A stretch of 64,000 nt of DNA from Pyronema omphalodes (Eukaryota > Ascomycota > Pezizomycetes > Pezizales > Pyronemataceae), in contig JAJJXM010000037.1 of NCBI GenBank assembly GCA_024516155.1, forward strand, positions 1 through 64,000, in the 5' to 3' direction. The position numbers and the translations under genes are program-made. Each line of letters opens with the position of its first letter. Position 1 is the stretch's first letter. The notes below the pieces were generated by a model, which saw only the letters and a list, made by a program, of their open reading frames with translations, made no database searches and was not told the DNA's origin. Shown here piece after piece: positions 49,093-60,600 of the stretch.

Positions 49093-51660
49093 ATGAAGAT
49101 GGCGAATTCTACCAATGTTGGTAAAGGAAAGGAGTAAGTTGGTCTTTCATGCAAGATAGAGATGCCGTTTTTGATGATTGTTGTTAGCTCTCAAGGCGTT
49201 CCGGCACCGACAGATCCCGTTTCCCAGCCCCATCAAGAGCAGCAGACCGGAAGAATGTCGACGGCGATCAATTCCAACGGTATAGAAAAGTAAGTTGTCA
49301 TCACTCTGGCATCATTACGGCGAAATCCTAACAGTCATTGTCAGCCCGCCTACATTGATCAGGACCCCCACCTATCCAGCTATCAGTGCCAGTCGCCCTT
49401 CGATGGAGATTCCTACTACAGTAGGTGTCAGCTGTCTCACAGCTGATTCTTCCATATATTCATTCGGTATGGCACACCAGCCAGTTCATACGGCTTCTCA
49501 GCCGCATGGACTTCGTGTTAGTCCGTTGGCTTCCCTGCCAATACCATTTGCATCGTCGCCAATGTTCCCTCCCATTTATCCCTATACCTCCTCACTGGCA
49601 GCCCAAATCTCAGAAGGCGGTGTAGATCCTCGCCTCTTGACTGCCCCTGGACCAGCCGAGAGCGCTTTCAATTCTAGTTTGCCTTTCGCAGGTACAACTT
49701 CTGGAATGTTCGGACCGCCGGCCATAGGTCACTTTGCTGATGGACCTCCCCTGCAGGCACGCGCTGTGCCACCATACATGTCTGCGACTGCCTTAGACCC
49801 TAACCGTACTGGAGAGGCAACCAATACTTCCTACTCCTCCACTGTACATCATACCCAGCCCGCACCGCGAGCTGGAAACCCTAATATTCCCCACAGTACA
49901 GTGACTCCGGTGACCAGCAAAGCTCCCTCCGAATTGTTGGATGTTTTCACCGCTGCCTCATTCTCTCCTGCGACATCTTTGCCATCTCGGGGAAATGCAG
50001 CTGTATCTATTGATCCATGCATTGCTGATTTAGCACCAGCCACCACTAATTCCGTAATTGTTGGCAGCCTGGTGACAAGACCTGTTGCGCCTGTGTGGAG
50101 TATTCTTTCACCTTCAGTGTCAGCATCCTTCACAGCAGGAACTCACCAGGAGCAATCGAAGCGCAAGAGGGTTGTCAAGGCTCAGGCCGCAGCTGTAGAC
50201 CAACCGGCGTCTGGTACGGCTGGAGAAACAGGGGATTATATAGTCGGGAAGCCTGCGAAGAAGAGGCCCCGTAAGTCGTGTGGAGATGCCGGGCAGTGGG
50301 AATTCACCCAGAACCATTTTGGTTTTGCGCCATCTGAGCAGCCGTTAGCAACCATGTCAGTTTTCGCTGTGGTACTATCTTCGTCACCTGCTGCGACCTC
50401 CGATGCCACTGGCCCCAACTGCAGCACCAGTCTTGATTCAGACGCCGTTCAAAACCCAGCAGACGTCACAGGTCCCATCTGGCACAGTGCCGCTCCCGGG
50501 ATGGACTTATCTGGACCTCCAGTTTTGACTGGCCCAGATGATCCAGATAGCGATGTTCAACCTGCACCTGAAGGTACAAAGTACCCCCCTCAAGGAGCAA
50601 CTTTGAAGCTCTGCAAACTGCCCTGGGCGGCTGGAACCGTTCTGCTGTGGGAAGATATCCCCCTGGAGCGTCAGCTTCGGGCCGTTAGACGCTTCAGGCT
50701 CCGATTCCCCTGGGCTTCCTGGAAAACTGCAGAGGCCTACATTTCGTTGAAATGTCGGAAACAAAAATCAGAAAAGCAGAGACAGGAGGACAAGAAGGCA
50801 AACAGGAAGGCCGCTAGAGATGCGCGCATCTCCAGTAGCCGTCCCTCGACTACTGGTCCCAGGGCGGGCCCGGCTTTTGATACTGGTTCACTTCCAGCTG
50901 TGGTATGTTGAGCGGCGTGTAGGATGATGCTATTGACGATGCTAACATATGGCAGCCTGGTTTTTCTGGCTCAATTGCGGCTTCACCATCTCCCGCTACG
51001 GCTAACGCTCTTGGCTCACTCGTTGCGCCAGCTACCGACGCGTATGGCTCTACCAGCCTTGTAAGTATTCATTTGTCAAGTGAACGGAATGGGTACTGAC
51101 CACCAAACAGACGGTAGTTTCGAGTCACAACACCGCCACATCGCATGTCAATACTCCTGTTTCCCCCGTCTCTTTCAATGTGCATGCAGCAGGTTTGGCT
51201 TTCGAAGGGTCCGGCGGAGGCTTCGGTCAGACCAATAGCCACCACGACGGACTCATTCACTCTGGCCTATTTGAAACCAATGCCTCTGCTAGCGTAGAAA
51301 GTCCTCTCTTTCTCCCGTTTGATGGGGATGATATTGATGAAGAGGAGAATATGGATGACTGGCCCGAAGCTTTTGTAAGTATCTCGCTAAACTCCTCATT
51401 CCTCGGTGGTACTTACCAATAAAACTGACAAATCACAGCTCTCGTATCTCAGAGCAACAATCCCTGGCGACCCTATCATCGATAGGTTCGAGGAGATGAA
51501 CGCACGAGATCAGCAAGCTGCTAGAAATCTCGCGTTATCCCCCTACGGAACGTACGATGTGGCTGTCCGACAGCTCACCACCACCACTCCTCTTGCTCCT
51601 TCTGCCGCCGCTGGTGCCAATGCTTCCGACGCACATGGGGAATCTGTTGACGACGAATAG
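49093..51660 (+). CDS. Family gene C: long member, six exons
   Basis: Exons are 49093-49133, 49188-49289, 49345-50902, 50956-51060, 51111-51374 and 51439-51660, giving 763 aa. All five introns are 50-64 nt with GTAAGT or GTATGT donors and AG acceptors, and the frame stays open throughout. The N-terminal 300 residues are Pro/Ser/Thr/Ala-rich. Two basic clusters (SKRKRVVK about 318; KPAKKRPRKS about 349) resemble nuclear localisation signals. The family domain lies at about 444-524 (LTGPDDPDSDV, LKLCKLPWAAGTVLLWEDIP, RQLRAVRRFRLRFPWASW, AEAYISLKCRKQKSEK). Near residue 665 comes SPLFLPFDGDDIDEEEN, matching the C-terminal motif of A and D, then a probably helical LSYLRATIPGDPIIDRFEEM segment. This is the most complete member. 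The function is unknown. Confidence 0.8.
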
Positions 51661-53398
51661 ACCAGTGGAGCACATTTTGAGGGGCACGCTGGTATCCAGT
51701 TTTTGAATGACATGGCGACAGTGGTTGATGATTGCGGAGTACTGATACGTTTCCCTGGATTCTGGATCCATCATGGAGGTGGAGGTGCAAACTTGCTCAG
51801 CGGTGCTTATTCAGCAACTTCGGCAAACAGTCGAATGACTGCACGGAATGAGAACCTAAAAGCATGCAGGATAGATATTACCGGTTGATTGATTTGATGA
51901 CTACTGGGCATGGCGGGTATGCGTTGTTTGGTGGAATTGGCCGGTTTAGCTGGTTTGATGTTCGATTTTAGTTTTTTTCTCTTTGTTCATCGTTGGCTCC
52001 TCATTATTTCGGAATCGGAGGGTGGAAGAAATAAATAAAGCTTCGATTACCTGCTATCCATGTACCTGATCAGCCTGCTTGTTGAGTAAGATATTGAAGT
52101 GGAAATGATGAGGGCTGTATTGATCGCCCCATCTCCAGTAACAGTATGAATTTGATGTTTTTCGGTCGGTGTAGTCTTTGGTGTTGTTATAGTCGTTCCT
52201 CGGCCCATCGTCATGGAAATTTGTTGCTGGGACTGCCGTCATGTTCGATGAATGAAATTATCAGAATCTTGCTCGAGAAGATAGTGGTGGTGTCTCATAA
52301 ATCAGCAGCTGTTTATTCTTCAATCCGTAACGGGTTGTTCACCACACTTGGTCCTCAAAATTGAATTGCAAAACATTCACGCTAACCCAGTCCTTCTTGG
52401 CTTAAACACAGCCAAGGCGCTAAATAGCAGTTCTCAACTTTGCCCTACATATTCTTCTAGCATACAAGGAAAGACCATGGCTTGATTTACTCCGCAAGAA
52501 GTCAAAAGTTGTCAGTATCTTAACACTCTCAGTATATGATAGCGGTACCAAACTGTACAAAACGGCGTTTACAATCATTCACTGCATGTGTGAAACCCTG
52601 AAATCGACGTTCACGGTGTGAAATTTGGTTTGAGATGTATGATATTTCTTGAACCCCAAAGATCCTCGATGGCAAGTTACATGCTTTGAACATGTTCCAC
52701 TGAAAACTGTATGGGAGGTTGAGTAATTCACGAACCCCATCAGCTCTTCAGTCATTTCCAAGGGGAAAAACAAGAAAGTTACCACTACTTCCTGGAAGCA
52801 GGCGTCGTTATAGGAAAAGATGTTGTTGCGGGGGAGGCTTGTGATGATAAAGAAGGTTTACGTCACGAATGAAGACCCCCCACTTTGGCACTGAAAGTAT
52901 ATGCGTCTGACACGTGCAGGGAGTAATAAAATTGGGTCAGGTATCGAGAAAGCCAAAGCGGAACAGACGCGATGTACGGCAGTGACCAGTCAAAAAATGA
53001 GAATTTAACAAGCTTTCAATGCACCAGAAGAGGGTGATGTATGGTGCATGGGAAATGTGCTGTAATCACACAGTCTTTCAATTTGAGTGGAGGTGGGACT
53101 GAAAATAAAGTTCAAGATTTAGCTAGCAAATGCACTGGGTGTAGTTGCTTTTTCTTCACAGATCGTAACAGTTCCGCTCCAATATGTAAAGAGAAAATTG
53201 ATGTAATGATATTATGAACATTATATCACATGGGAGATAAGTTTCTGGACCGCAAGTTATTTCATAATATTTTGATAGGATTTTTGTTGTACATGTGTGA
53301 ATGCAGCTAGGGGTCAATGAGCTGAGTCGGCCCCTATGATTCAGTTTGAAACTGTCAACACTAGCCAGAACTTTCTTCGCTTAAACACAAGCAGCTCA
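51661..53398. other. Spacer between C and D with a solitary promoter copy
   Basis: Contains an orphan copy of the D/E-type promoter at 52401-52453 with no gene following it. The rest is AT-rich. A few short frames have no recognisable content. Confidence 0.5.
52401..52453 (+). promoter_or_regulatory. Orphan copy of the family promoter module
   Basis: CTTAAACACA then GCCAAGGCGCTAAATAG (52411-52427) and, 19 nt later, TACATATT in the TATA position. Order and spacing match genes D and E, but no family coding sequence follows. Confidence 0.6.
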
Positions 53399-53441
53399 GC
53401 CAAGGCGCTAATGAGCTACTCCATTCCTCCAACTATATAAA
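53310..53441 (+). promoter_or_regulatory. Promoter of family gene D
   Basis: In order: GGGGTCA...GAGTCGGCCCC (53311-53336), CTTCGCTTAAACACA, GCCAAGGCGCTAATGAG (53399-53415), and TATATAAA (53434-53441) with an 18-nt gap. The same blocks with the same gap precede gene E at 63386-63519. Confidence 0.75.
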
Positions 53442-53909
53442 CCAGCACCATCCCCATTCTTTGTCCATCTCCATACAACTATGTACACGCACACATTCAT
53501 GTGAACTGTTGTCCACTCGGCCAGCTTTCTCACCATGGATTTGACATCCAATAACAATAATCGAATCAACATTGATACGTTCGACTAAACAACACAAAAT
53601 ATCCAACACATTGGATAAGGCCGGAATAACGAAGTAAGTTCCTCCTGAATTTTGAAGTAAGAAATCCATGAACACTAACAAATGCAGCAGCGGTAGCCTA
53701 CGTTCAACTGTGACTCCTAGGATAATTGCTTGTGTACCCAGAAGCGTTCCCATTCTGTAAGTTTGAAATTCCGCGCATTCCTCAAAAGAAAGTTACTTAC
53801 TATAGACGACAGCAAGTGGTTCAAAAAAGGTACCACCGCTGGAAACCTTGTGGATATCACTGCCACCCTTCGAAACTCCTACCATGTTTCCACAGCACCT
53901 ATCTTTGCT

Positions 53910-54923
53910 ATGAATCCCCCACTGCCAGTTCTACAGTCCCTTCTCTGTCTACTGCTGAGACCGACATTTTCTGCGGCTATGCCATCAACCGATAGCAATA
54001 CTGACGATGCCTTTTCCACGGGCCCGGCGGACCCCGATTGGGACATGTGGATTGAAGAACCCTCAACTGCCAAGGATGGTCCATCCGCAAAAGAAACATT
54101 GATCGCTGGCAAGTTGGACTGGGAAATCCCAGTCCAGTGGTCGGGAGTTACTGCGGAGAAGCAAGCCCAGGCTATCCGCCGGCTTCGCTTTTGGATGGGA
54201 TGGACCTGGGAAAAGGCGGAGACGCACCTGAAAAAGATGGCCGGGAAGTGGTTTTCCGAGAAGAAACGCCAGGCAGCGGACAGAGAAAACCCTGAGCGCG
54301 TGAAGCGGACTCGGAAGGCCAAGCGCCCCGCGTAGTAAGTCGATAATATGATCATGTTTCTTATGGTTCAGGAGCTAATATGTTAGGTCAAGCAGTCCAC
54401 TCCTGCCCTCATCACAGGTCTTCCCGCGATTTCTGCTGCCGCTCCCAGAACTGAACGTCCCTCTACTACCACTAACGACACTCCTCTATTTCTGTTGGCC
54501 GGCGACGAATCTGACAGTGACGATGATATGGCCTGGGATGCAGAACATGCAGTAATCGAGGCTGTTCTGAATGAGATGCGATCAACGAATTTCGAATCCC
54601 TCACGAATCCTGACTCTACTGTGGATGTCGCAGATGACGGAATAACTGAGGGGCCCCAGGACGTACCTAGCCAAACGACGGTAAAATGCTTTCATGACGT
54701 ATCTCGTTTTGGTGGCAAGCGTTGATCAGAAACACAGGTACCCTTCCTCGGCACTCGTCGTCCCGGGCCTGACTTTTCTCGGCTGCGTTTGACAGGTTCT
54801 TTTTTTGCGTCCTGGACAACAGGCGTCATTGCGGACGCTACAGTCGCTTCTGCTGTTCTTCCAAATGGATCAAGCACAGGAGATGGCTCGGAGACTGCTG
54901 GCACTTCACCGGAGGAGGCCTGA
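53910..54923 (+). CDS. Family gene D: member with stop codon at an exon-intron junction
   Basis: The coding part recognised begins at the ATG at 53910, after a leader with two probable introns (donors GTAAGTTCC near 53634 and GTAAGTTTG near 53757). The family domain is clear at residues about 40-137: DPDWDMWIEEPSTAKDG, KETLIAGKLDWEIPVQW, QAIRRLRFWMGWTWEKAE, GKWFSEKKRQAADREN. The frame then ends at TAG 54333-54335 (141 aa). Splicing the obvious GTAAGT donor (54335) to the acceptor at 54386 recreates TAG. Downstream exons 54387-54680 and 54738-54923 stay open and match A and C (TPLFLLAGDESDSDDDM; SAVLPNGSS as in A). A weaker donor, GTGAAG at 54300, would be in frame and give 289 aa. Either D is recently truncated or it uses that alternative donor. 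Confidence 0.6.
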
Positions 54924-55583
54924 TATGATGGTCGTTAGCAACTGTTGCATCTTGCTTCAGGAAGTGTCAGTAAAAGACGCCTGAATGGGTTACAGTTGAT
55001 GAGTTGCCAAGCTTGCTTCTCGTGCTGGAAAAATCGAGCGGACTTCTCTAGTGAATAATATGTTTGGTGTATTGTTATGTCTTTTCGGTTTCCCAGTGCC
55101 AGAGCGGAGTTCAGCAATCGGAATACGGTATGAAGGATTTATGGATTTCTTAATGTTTGGTGTATATCGGGGTTTAATATACAGCTCCAGTTGGATTCTG
55201 GATTTTCTGGCGCTACTTCTCTTGGTGTCTGTGATATTTTGTATTTTATTGGCCCGTACCACAGTAATCACTGTTGCAAAAGTAAACCTGATTTTTCTAC
55301 TACGCATGTGAATAACTTGTCCCGATTTACTAAGCCGTTCGCCTAAATGCATGTATGCCGTGAAATTCTATTCTCAATTCCGTTTGGATGTCAAGTCTTG
55401 GAATTTTCCTGAGTGCGATGATTGTTCGCATCACATGCACTGCAGCACACATCACTCGGACCTGCGTAGTGTCAAATACCACCCTTGCAACAAGCAGCGG
55501 ACCTTGAATCGCAGGCTCATGTGATTACTATACGATTGATCGCGGATTCTCGCGTTGGTGATTTGTTCAAATACGCTGACCTC
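54924..55583. other. 3' flank of gene D up to the LINE
   Basis: AT-rich. One 86-codon frame (55051-55311) encodes hydrophobic stretches, without a domain I recognise. It is treated as non-coding. Confidence 0.45.
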
Positions 55584-55598
55584 ATCATACAGTGTTAA
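55584..55598. repeat. 15-bp target-site duplication, left copy (LINE)
   Basis: ATCATACAGTGTTAA, repeated exactly at 62207-62221. Confidence 0.93.
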
Positions 55599-55905
55599 CA
55601 CCCCGAGTTCGACCCCCCCCCAGCTATCTCAACAACCACCCGGAAATCATCAGATTTTCGAGCGGATTCTTGAATAGCTCACTCGATTTACCTACCCGAA
55701 GCCTCTCCAGACCCGGCACGCTCTTTTTCGTCGCGCAAGCGAGGTGAAAGAGAATCACGGCCCCTGAAGACGCCCCTCGGCACAGGCACAACGCGACTCC
55801 ACCACAACCACAAAACAACAACCACTCGCTCGAACTCGTCTTCTCTTCTCTCCCCTTTAACTCTATCGCTCCCTCAATCTCCCCTCCCAACTCCCTCGCG
55901 GCGAC

Positions 55906-57693
55906 ATGGCCCCACGCTCTGCTGCCCCCCGCAAAAAACCCATTCCCCCCGACAAAATCAGCACGCCGAGCCTTAGCGCGAGCCAACACGCTAGCGCAGA
56001 GCCGCACTCCCAACCGACAACAATTGACGACATGAACCTCGACACTGACACTGACGTCAGCGACGAAGAAACCGCGTCGCCTACACCAACCCCAGCTCGC
56101 CGTCCCTCTACCCCGCCGCAACCCACTCCTCAAAACCAACCGCCTGCCCCCACTGCGCCCAGAACTGGACATACAATCCACGTCCGCAATATCCAAGACT
56201 TTCCAACCCTCCCGGCAAAACGCTCCGCACCGTCTACCACCACTTCCACTGAAACTCCTCTCGTCTATGAACATGGTATCCAGGCCTCCCTGCGCACCTT
56301 GGGCAATGAAACAGCAACCCCCGGACACACCAGCATCGCAGACCTGACAGCAATCGACCGAGTCATGGCCACAGTAACCGCACATGCCGACGCCGCACGC
56401 CTCAACGACCATCGTACCACTCAACGCCTCAATAAAGCATTCAGCATCATGGATCGCGACAGAGCAACATTACGCAAGATTGAAGAAATGCTGCGCAAAC
56501 TGCTGCCCTCCCACGAAATTCCTGAATCCACCGACCCTGCCCCTGACACTGAACCCCTGCCCACTGCCCAAACCGACGATCTGGTCACCTACTGGAAGAC
56601 CCGCTGTTTTGCTGCTGAAGAAGCGCTAGCCAAACACAATATCGCCGCCCCCCCCGCCATCCCCTTCCCCGTCCCCCAAGCAACTGCTGCCTGGACTGAA
56701 CCTGATATCCCCAGAAAGCTCTTCAGCTCTGTTACCCAGACTGTCGCCACTCAGAAGTCCAAGACCCCATCCCAACCCAAAAAGCCATCACCGAAACCTG
56801 CTGTCCCTCGCCCTGTTACTGTTTCCATCCCCTGCCCAGACCCAGAAAAACTCACACATGATGTCAATGCCCACCTCGGTGCTGCTACAAACCGTGCACT
56901 CCGGGAGGCAGACGCCCCTGACCACATGTCTGTTGTTACGGTGCGCCGCAACCAACTTGGAAACCTCACCCTCACGTTCTCCCCCAAAACTACCACTGAA
57001 GAAGTTACTGCCCACCTCAACACCCTTCAGGAGGCTGCCCAGTCAATCCACTACACCTTGCTTGCACCCCGAGTTGCCGAAAAGTGGTTCAAACTTACGG
57101 TACACAGCATCCCACTTGACTCCTACCCCGACACCCCTGATGGTATGCAAGCTCTCCAATCTGAGATTGAGCGCAACCATGACATCCAGCTCGCCCAACC
57201 CCCCCGATACATAACCCACCCTGACAAGCGCATTGGCAAGGCTGCATCTAGCGTTATGATCGCCCTTAAGACCAATGAGGATGCACAAAGGCTGAAGAGA
57301 ACCAAGGTTATTGTACGCTATGAGCAGAGGAAGGTCACTGAGTATCACTCAGCCCGCCCCACCGACCAATGCCGTCGCTGCCTTGCCTTTGGACACCACC
57401 ATGCCGTCTGCCCCTCCATTTCCCACCCCACCTGTGCCCTTTGTGCCGGGCCACATTCCACCGACCTACATCAATGTGCTGAATGTCCGACCAAGACTGG
57501 ACGGCTATGCCCCCATGTCCATGTCAAATGCAGAAACTGCACTGATTCAAACCAAGACGACCCAGCTCACCCTGCATTCCACCCCAAATGCCCCTCCCGC
57601 CTGGAAGTCATAAGAACTGTCTGGCAAAGAACAAAAACCGCCCACAAGCCCTCTGACCTACCCTCTGACACCAATATGACCACCGATGAGTAA
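55906..57693 (+). CDS. LINE ORF1: gag-like nucleic-acid-binding protein
   Basis: 595 residues. The first third is Pro/Thr-rich and disordered. A central helical stretch (about 150-210) is followed by an RRM-like or structured region around 310-420. The C-terminus has three Cys/His clusters: CRRCLAFGHHHAVC (C-x2-C-x4-H-x4-C), CALCAGPHSTDLHQC and CRNC...H...C, as in other LINE gag proteins that coat element RNA and chaperone nucleic acids. The start ATG at 55906 has a good context (GCGACATGGCC) and is the first in the frame. The stop TAA overlaps the ORF2 start within ATGAGTAA (57686-57693). Confidence 0.93.
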   Translation: MAPRSAAPRKKPIPPDKISTPSLSASQHASAEPHSQPTTIDDMNLDTDTDVSDEETASPTPTPARRPSTPPQPTPQNQPPAPTAPRTGHTIHVRNIQDFPTLPAKRSAPSTTTSTETPLVYEHGIQASLRTLGNETATPGHTSIADLTAIDRVMATVTAHADAARLNDHRTTQRLNKAFSIMDRDRATLRKIEEMLRKLLPSHEIPESTDPAPDTEPLPTAQTDDLVTYWKTRCFAAEEALAKHNIAAPPAIPFPVPQATAAWTEPDIPRKLFSSVTQTVATQKSKTPSQPKKPSPKPAVPRPVTVSIPCPDPEKLTHDVNAHLGAATNRALREADAPDHMSVVTVRRNQLGNLTLTFSPKTTTEEVTAHLNTLQEAAQSIHYTLLAPRVAEKWFKLTVHSIPLDSYPDTPDGMQALQSEIERNHDIQLAQPPRYITHPDKRIGKAASSVMIALKTNEDAQRLKRTKVIVRYEQRKVTEYHSARPTDQCRRCLAFGHHHAVCPSISHPTCALCAGPHSTDLHQCAECPTKTGRLCPHVHVKCRNCTDSNQDDPAHPAFHPKCPSRLEVIRTVWQRTKTAHKPSDLPSDTNMTTDE

Positions 57694-60600
57694 TCACAAC
57701 TCTTCCGCGGCAACCCTACGAATAATATCCCACAACATTAATAGAAGCACCATAGCCCTTAACTCCCTTTTGAACTCTGCTGGCAAGACCGCAGACATCA
57801 TTCTGATACAGGAAGCTGATATCAAAAACCCCACATATGCCACAACACACCCAGATTTCCTTCTCCTTATACCCCCAGCAAACAACCGCACAGTTGTCAG
57901 AACGGTGGCGTACATTTCGAAACTAAACCCTCACTTACATGTTACTCCACGCCCTGACATCTGTGCGGACCCGGATCTCCAGATCCTTGAAGTACACACC
58001 CCCCTCATTCCCACTTTTTACCTACTTAACATTTACAACGAATGGGAACAAGATTCCAAACAATACACACTCCCACGCTCATTTACCCCACTCACCCTGC
58101 CCCACCGCTGCGTCCTGACAGGTGACATGAATGCCCATCATGCACTGTGGAACTCTCATCTCACAAGGATGACACGCGCGGACGAGCTGGTTTACCTGAT
58201 TGAAGAAGCAGGCTGGCACCTAGCTAACACACCAGACACACCAACATACCACTACCGCAATGGCCACGGATCCTCCGTCCTGGACCTGACACTCTCTACA
58301 CCCTCAATGGCGAACGAAGTACGGAACTGGGCAGTCGATGAGGAAGCGGCAACAGGTTCAGATCATGAGGTCATCCGGTTCCAAATACAGTCGCAACACC
58401 CAGATGTTGAACTTTCCAACCCCAAACCACGACTGAACTGGAAAAAGACCAACTGGGATGAATTTGCTGCCATCCTCATGCGACTCGCATCTTCCCTCCG
58501 ACCCCGGTGGTCACACTTGCAAAGTAATCCTACTACCATCAACCTGGATGAATGGGCCGCCTCCCTTCAACAAACAATAGCCACAGCAGCCGAGCAATCT
58601 ACTCCAGCCATCGAACATTCCCCCAGATCCAAACGCTGGTGGACCGACGATCTAGCAACCACCAGGAAAGAAATGAACCAGGCTCAAAGGGTCTGGAAGC
58701 GCACAAGGCACCCAGATGACCACGCCCAGTTCAAAAGCAAACGTAACCACCACTTCCGGGCAGTCCGACATGCAAAAGACAGCCTATGGAAGGAGTACCT
58801 GTCTCAAGCAAAAGGAGCTGACATATGGGCTGCCTTCCGCTACACTAACCCTCGCCGCGCCCAGCTCACCCCGCCAATCACAGACACAACTACACAACCC
58901 AACGCCCTCCGAACAGACTTTGCCGGCAAAGTTCAAGCCTTTCAGGCCCTCTTTCCCCCCCCACCAGACGCCCCCCCTCAACCCCATCAGAACAACCGAC
59001 CCCCAATCGAATGGAACACGTTCTCGGAAGCCGAAGTCAAATCGGCCATCTTCACCTCAGCACCGAAGAAGGCCCCTGGCCCAGATGGCATTCCATTCTT
59101 GTGCCTTCGACAAGCCTACACTACCATCCCGGAAGATTTTCACCGCCTATACGCAACCCTAGGCAGAGTTGGATATCAACCACGCTGCTGGAGACAGGCT
59201 ACTACAGTGGTGATACCAAAGCCAAACAAACCTGACTACAGCTCTGTGAAGGCCTATCGCCCGATCGCGCTGCTAAACTGCATGGGAAAGATTTTAGAAA
59301 AGCTAATGGCGACACGTCTAGGACAACTAGCAGAAACACACCACATCCTCCACCGAGATCAAATTGGAGGACGACCCAAGCGATCAGCCATTGATGCAGC
59401 CATGGCCCTGACACACGATGTTGAGGTTGGCCACAAAAACAAACTCATAACGTCCGCCCTATTCCTCGATGTCAGAGGTGCATTCGACAATGTATCCGCC
59501 ACACGCCTCCTCGCTACAATGACATCTCTGGGATGCCCACTGCCTACAGTATCTTGGTGCGCATCCTTCCTGCAGGACAGAACCACAGCCCTGTCCTTCG
59601 ACGGACACACCGACGAACAACGAGCCACCCGAACCGGTATCCCCCAGGGATCACCCGCCTCCCCAATCCTGTTCCTCCTATACCTGCGACCGCTCTTCGA
59701 CAATCTATCATCAACCCACCCCAGCATCTGGACACCCAGCTACATCGACGACGTCGCTCTAGTCACACAGGGTACATCCAGAGAATCTAACTCAAGGGCC
59801 CTTGAGAAGGCCGCAGAAACAGCTTTCGAATGGGCCAACAACAACGCTGTGGCATTCGACGACTCCAAGTCAGAACTCCTCCACTTCCACAGATCGCAAA
59901 AAGACAACACCACCCCTCAAACATGTGTCAGACTTCCCAACGGCACGATAGTCCAACCAGGCACAAAAGGCGGAAAGAAAGATGTGGTCCGGTGGATTGG
60001 TATCCACTTTGATAGAAAACTTTCCTTTGTTCACCATGTAAATACTAGACTGACAGCCGCATCCAGGTCCTTTAACGCCCTAAGAAGCCTTGTGCGATAT
60101 GAAACTGGTCTGTCCCCCTCCGCTACAAGAACACTTTACCGTGCATGTGTCCAATCCAGATCCGACTTCGGTTCAGAGATATGGTGGTCAAATCAGAAAA
60201 CGCTGGAATCCAAGCTACAACGACAACAAAACACCGCCCTACGCAAAATCCTCAACGCCTTCACATCAACCCCAATTATGGCCCTGCACAACGAAGCAGC
60301 CCTCCCACCTGTTAAGATCAGACTCAACAACAAGAAACGAAAATATGCCCTCAGACTCCTCTCCCTGCCCCCTACCCACCCCGTCATTTCCCGCTGCCCC
60401 TCTTCCTACCCAACCCCAGGCCACTTTGAACACGCCATCATGTCCTCCAACGAGTATGACTGTGACTGGCATGGTCACACGCGCCCCCCGTCCCGTCTCA
60501 CGAGCATCCTCACTCTGATGAGACCATGGCTATCCCCCACTAGCACAGTTGAGAACACGGCACAACCAGACCCCTCAATATGGAAACCACCCCCTCTGAC

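Noticed and set aside
55624..56424. 266-codon minus-strand frame over the LINE 5' end
   Set aside because: It is a shadow of ORF1 and the 5' UTR, caused by the strong C-richness of the sense strand.
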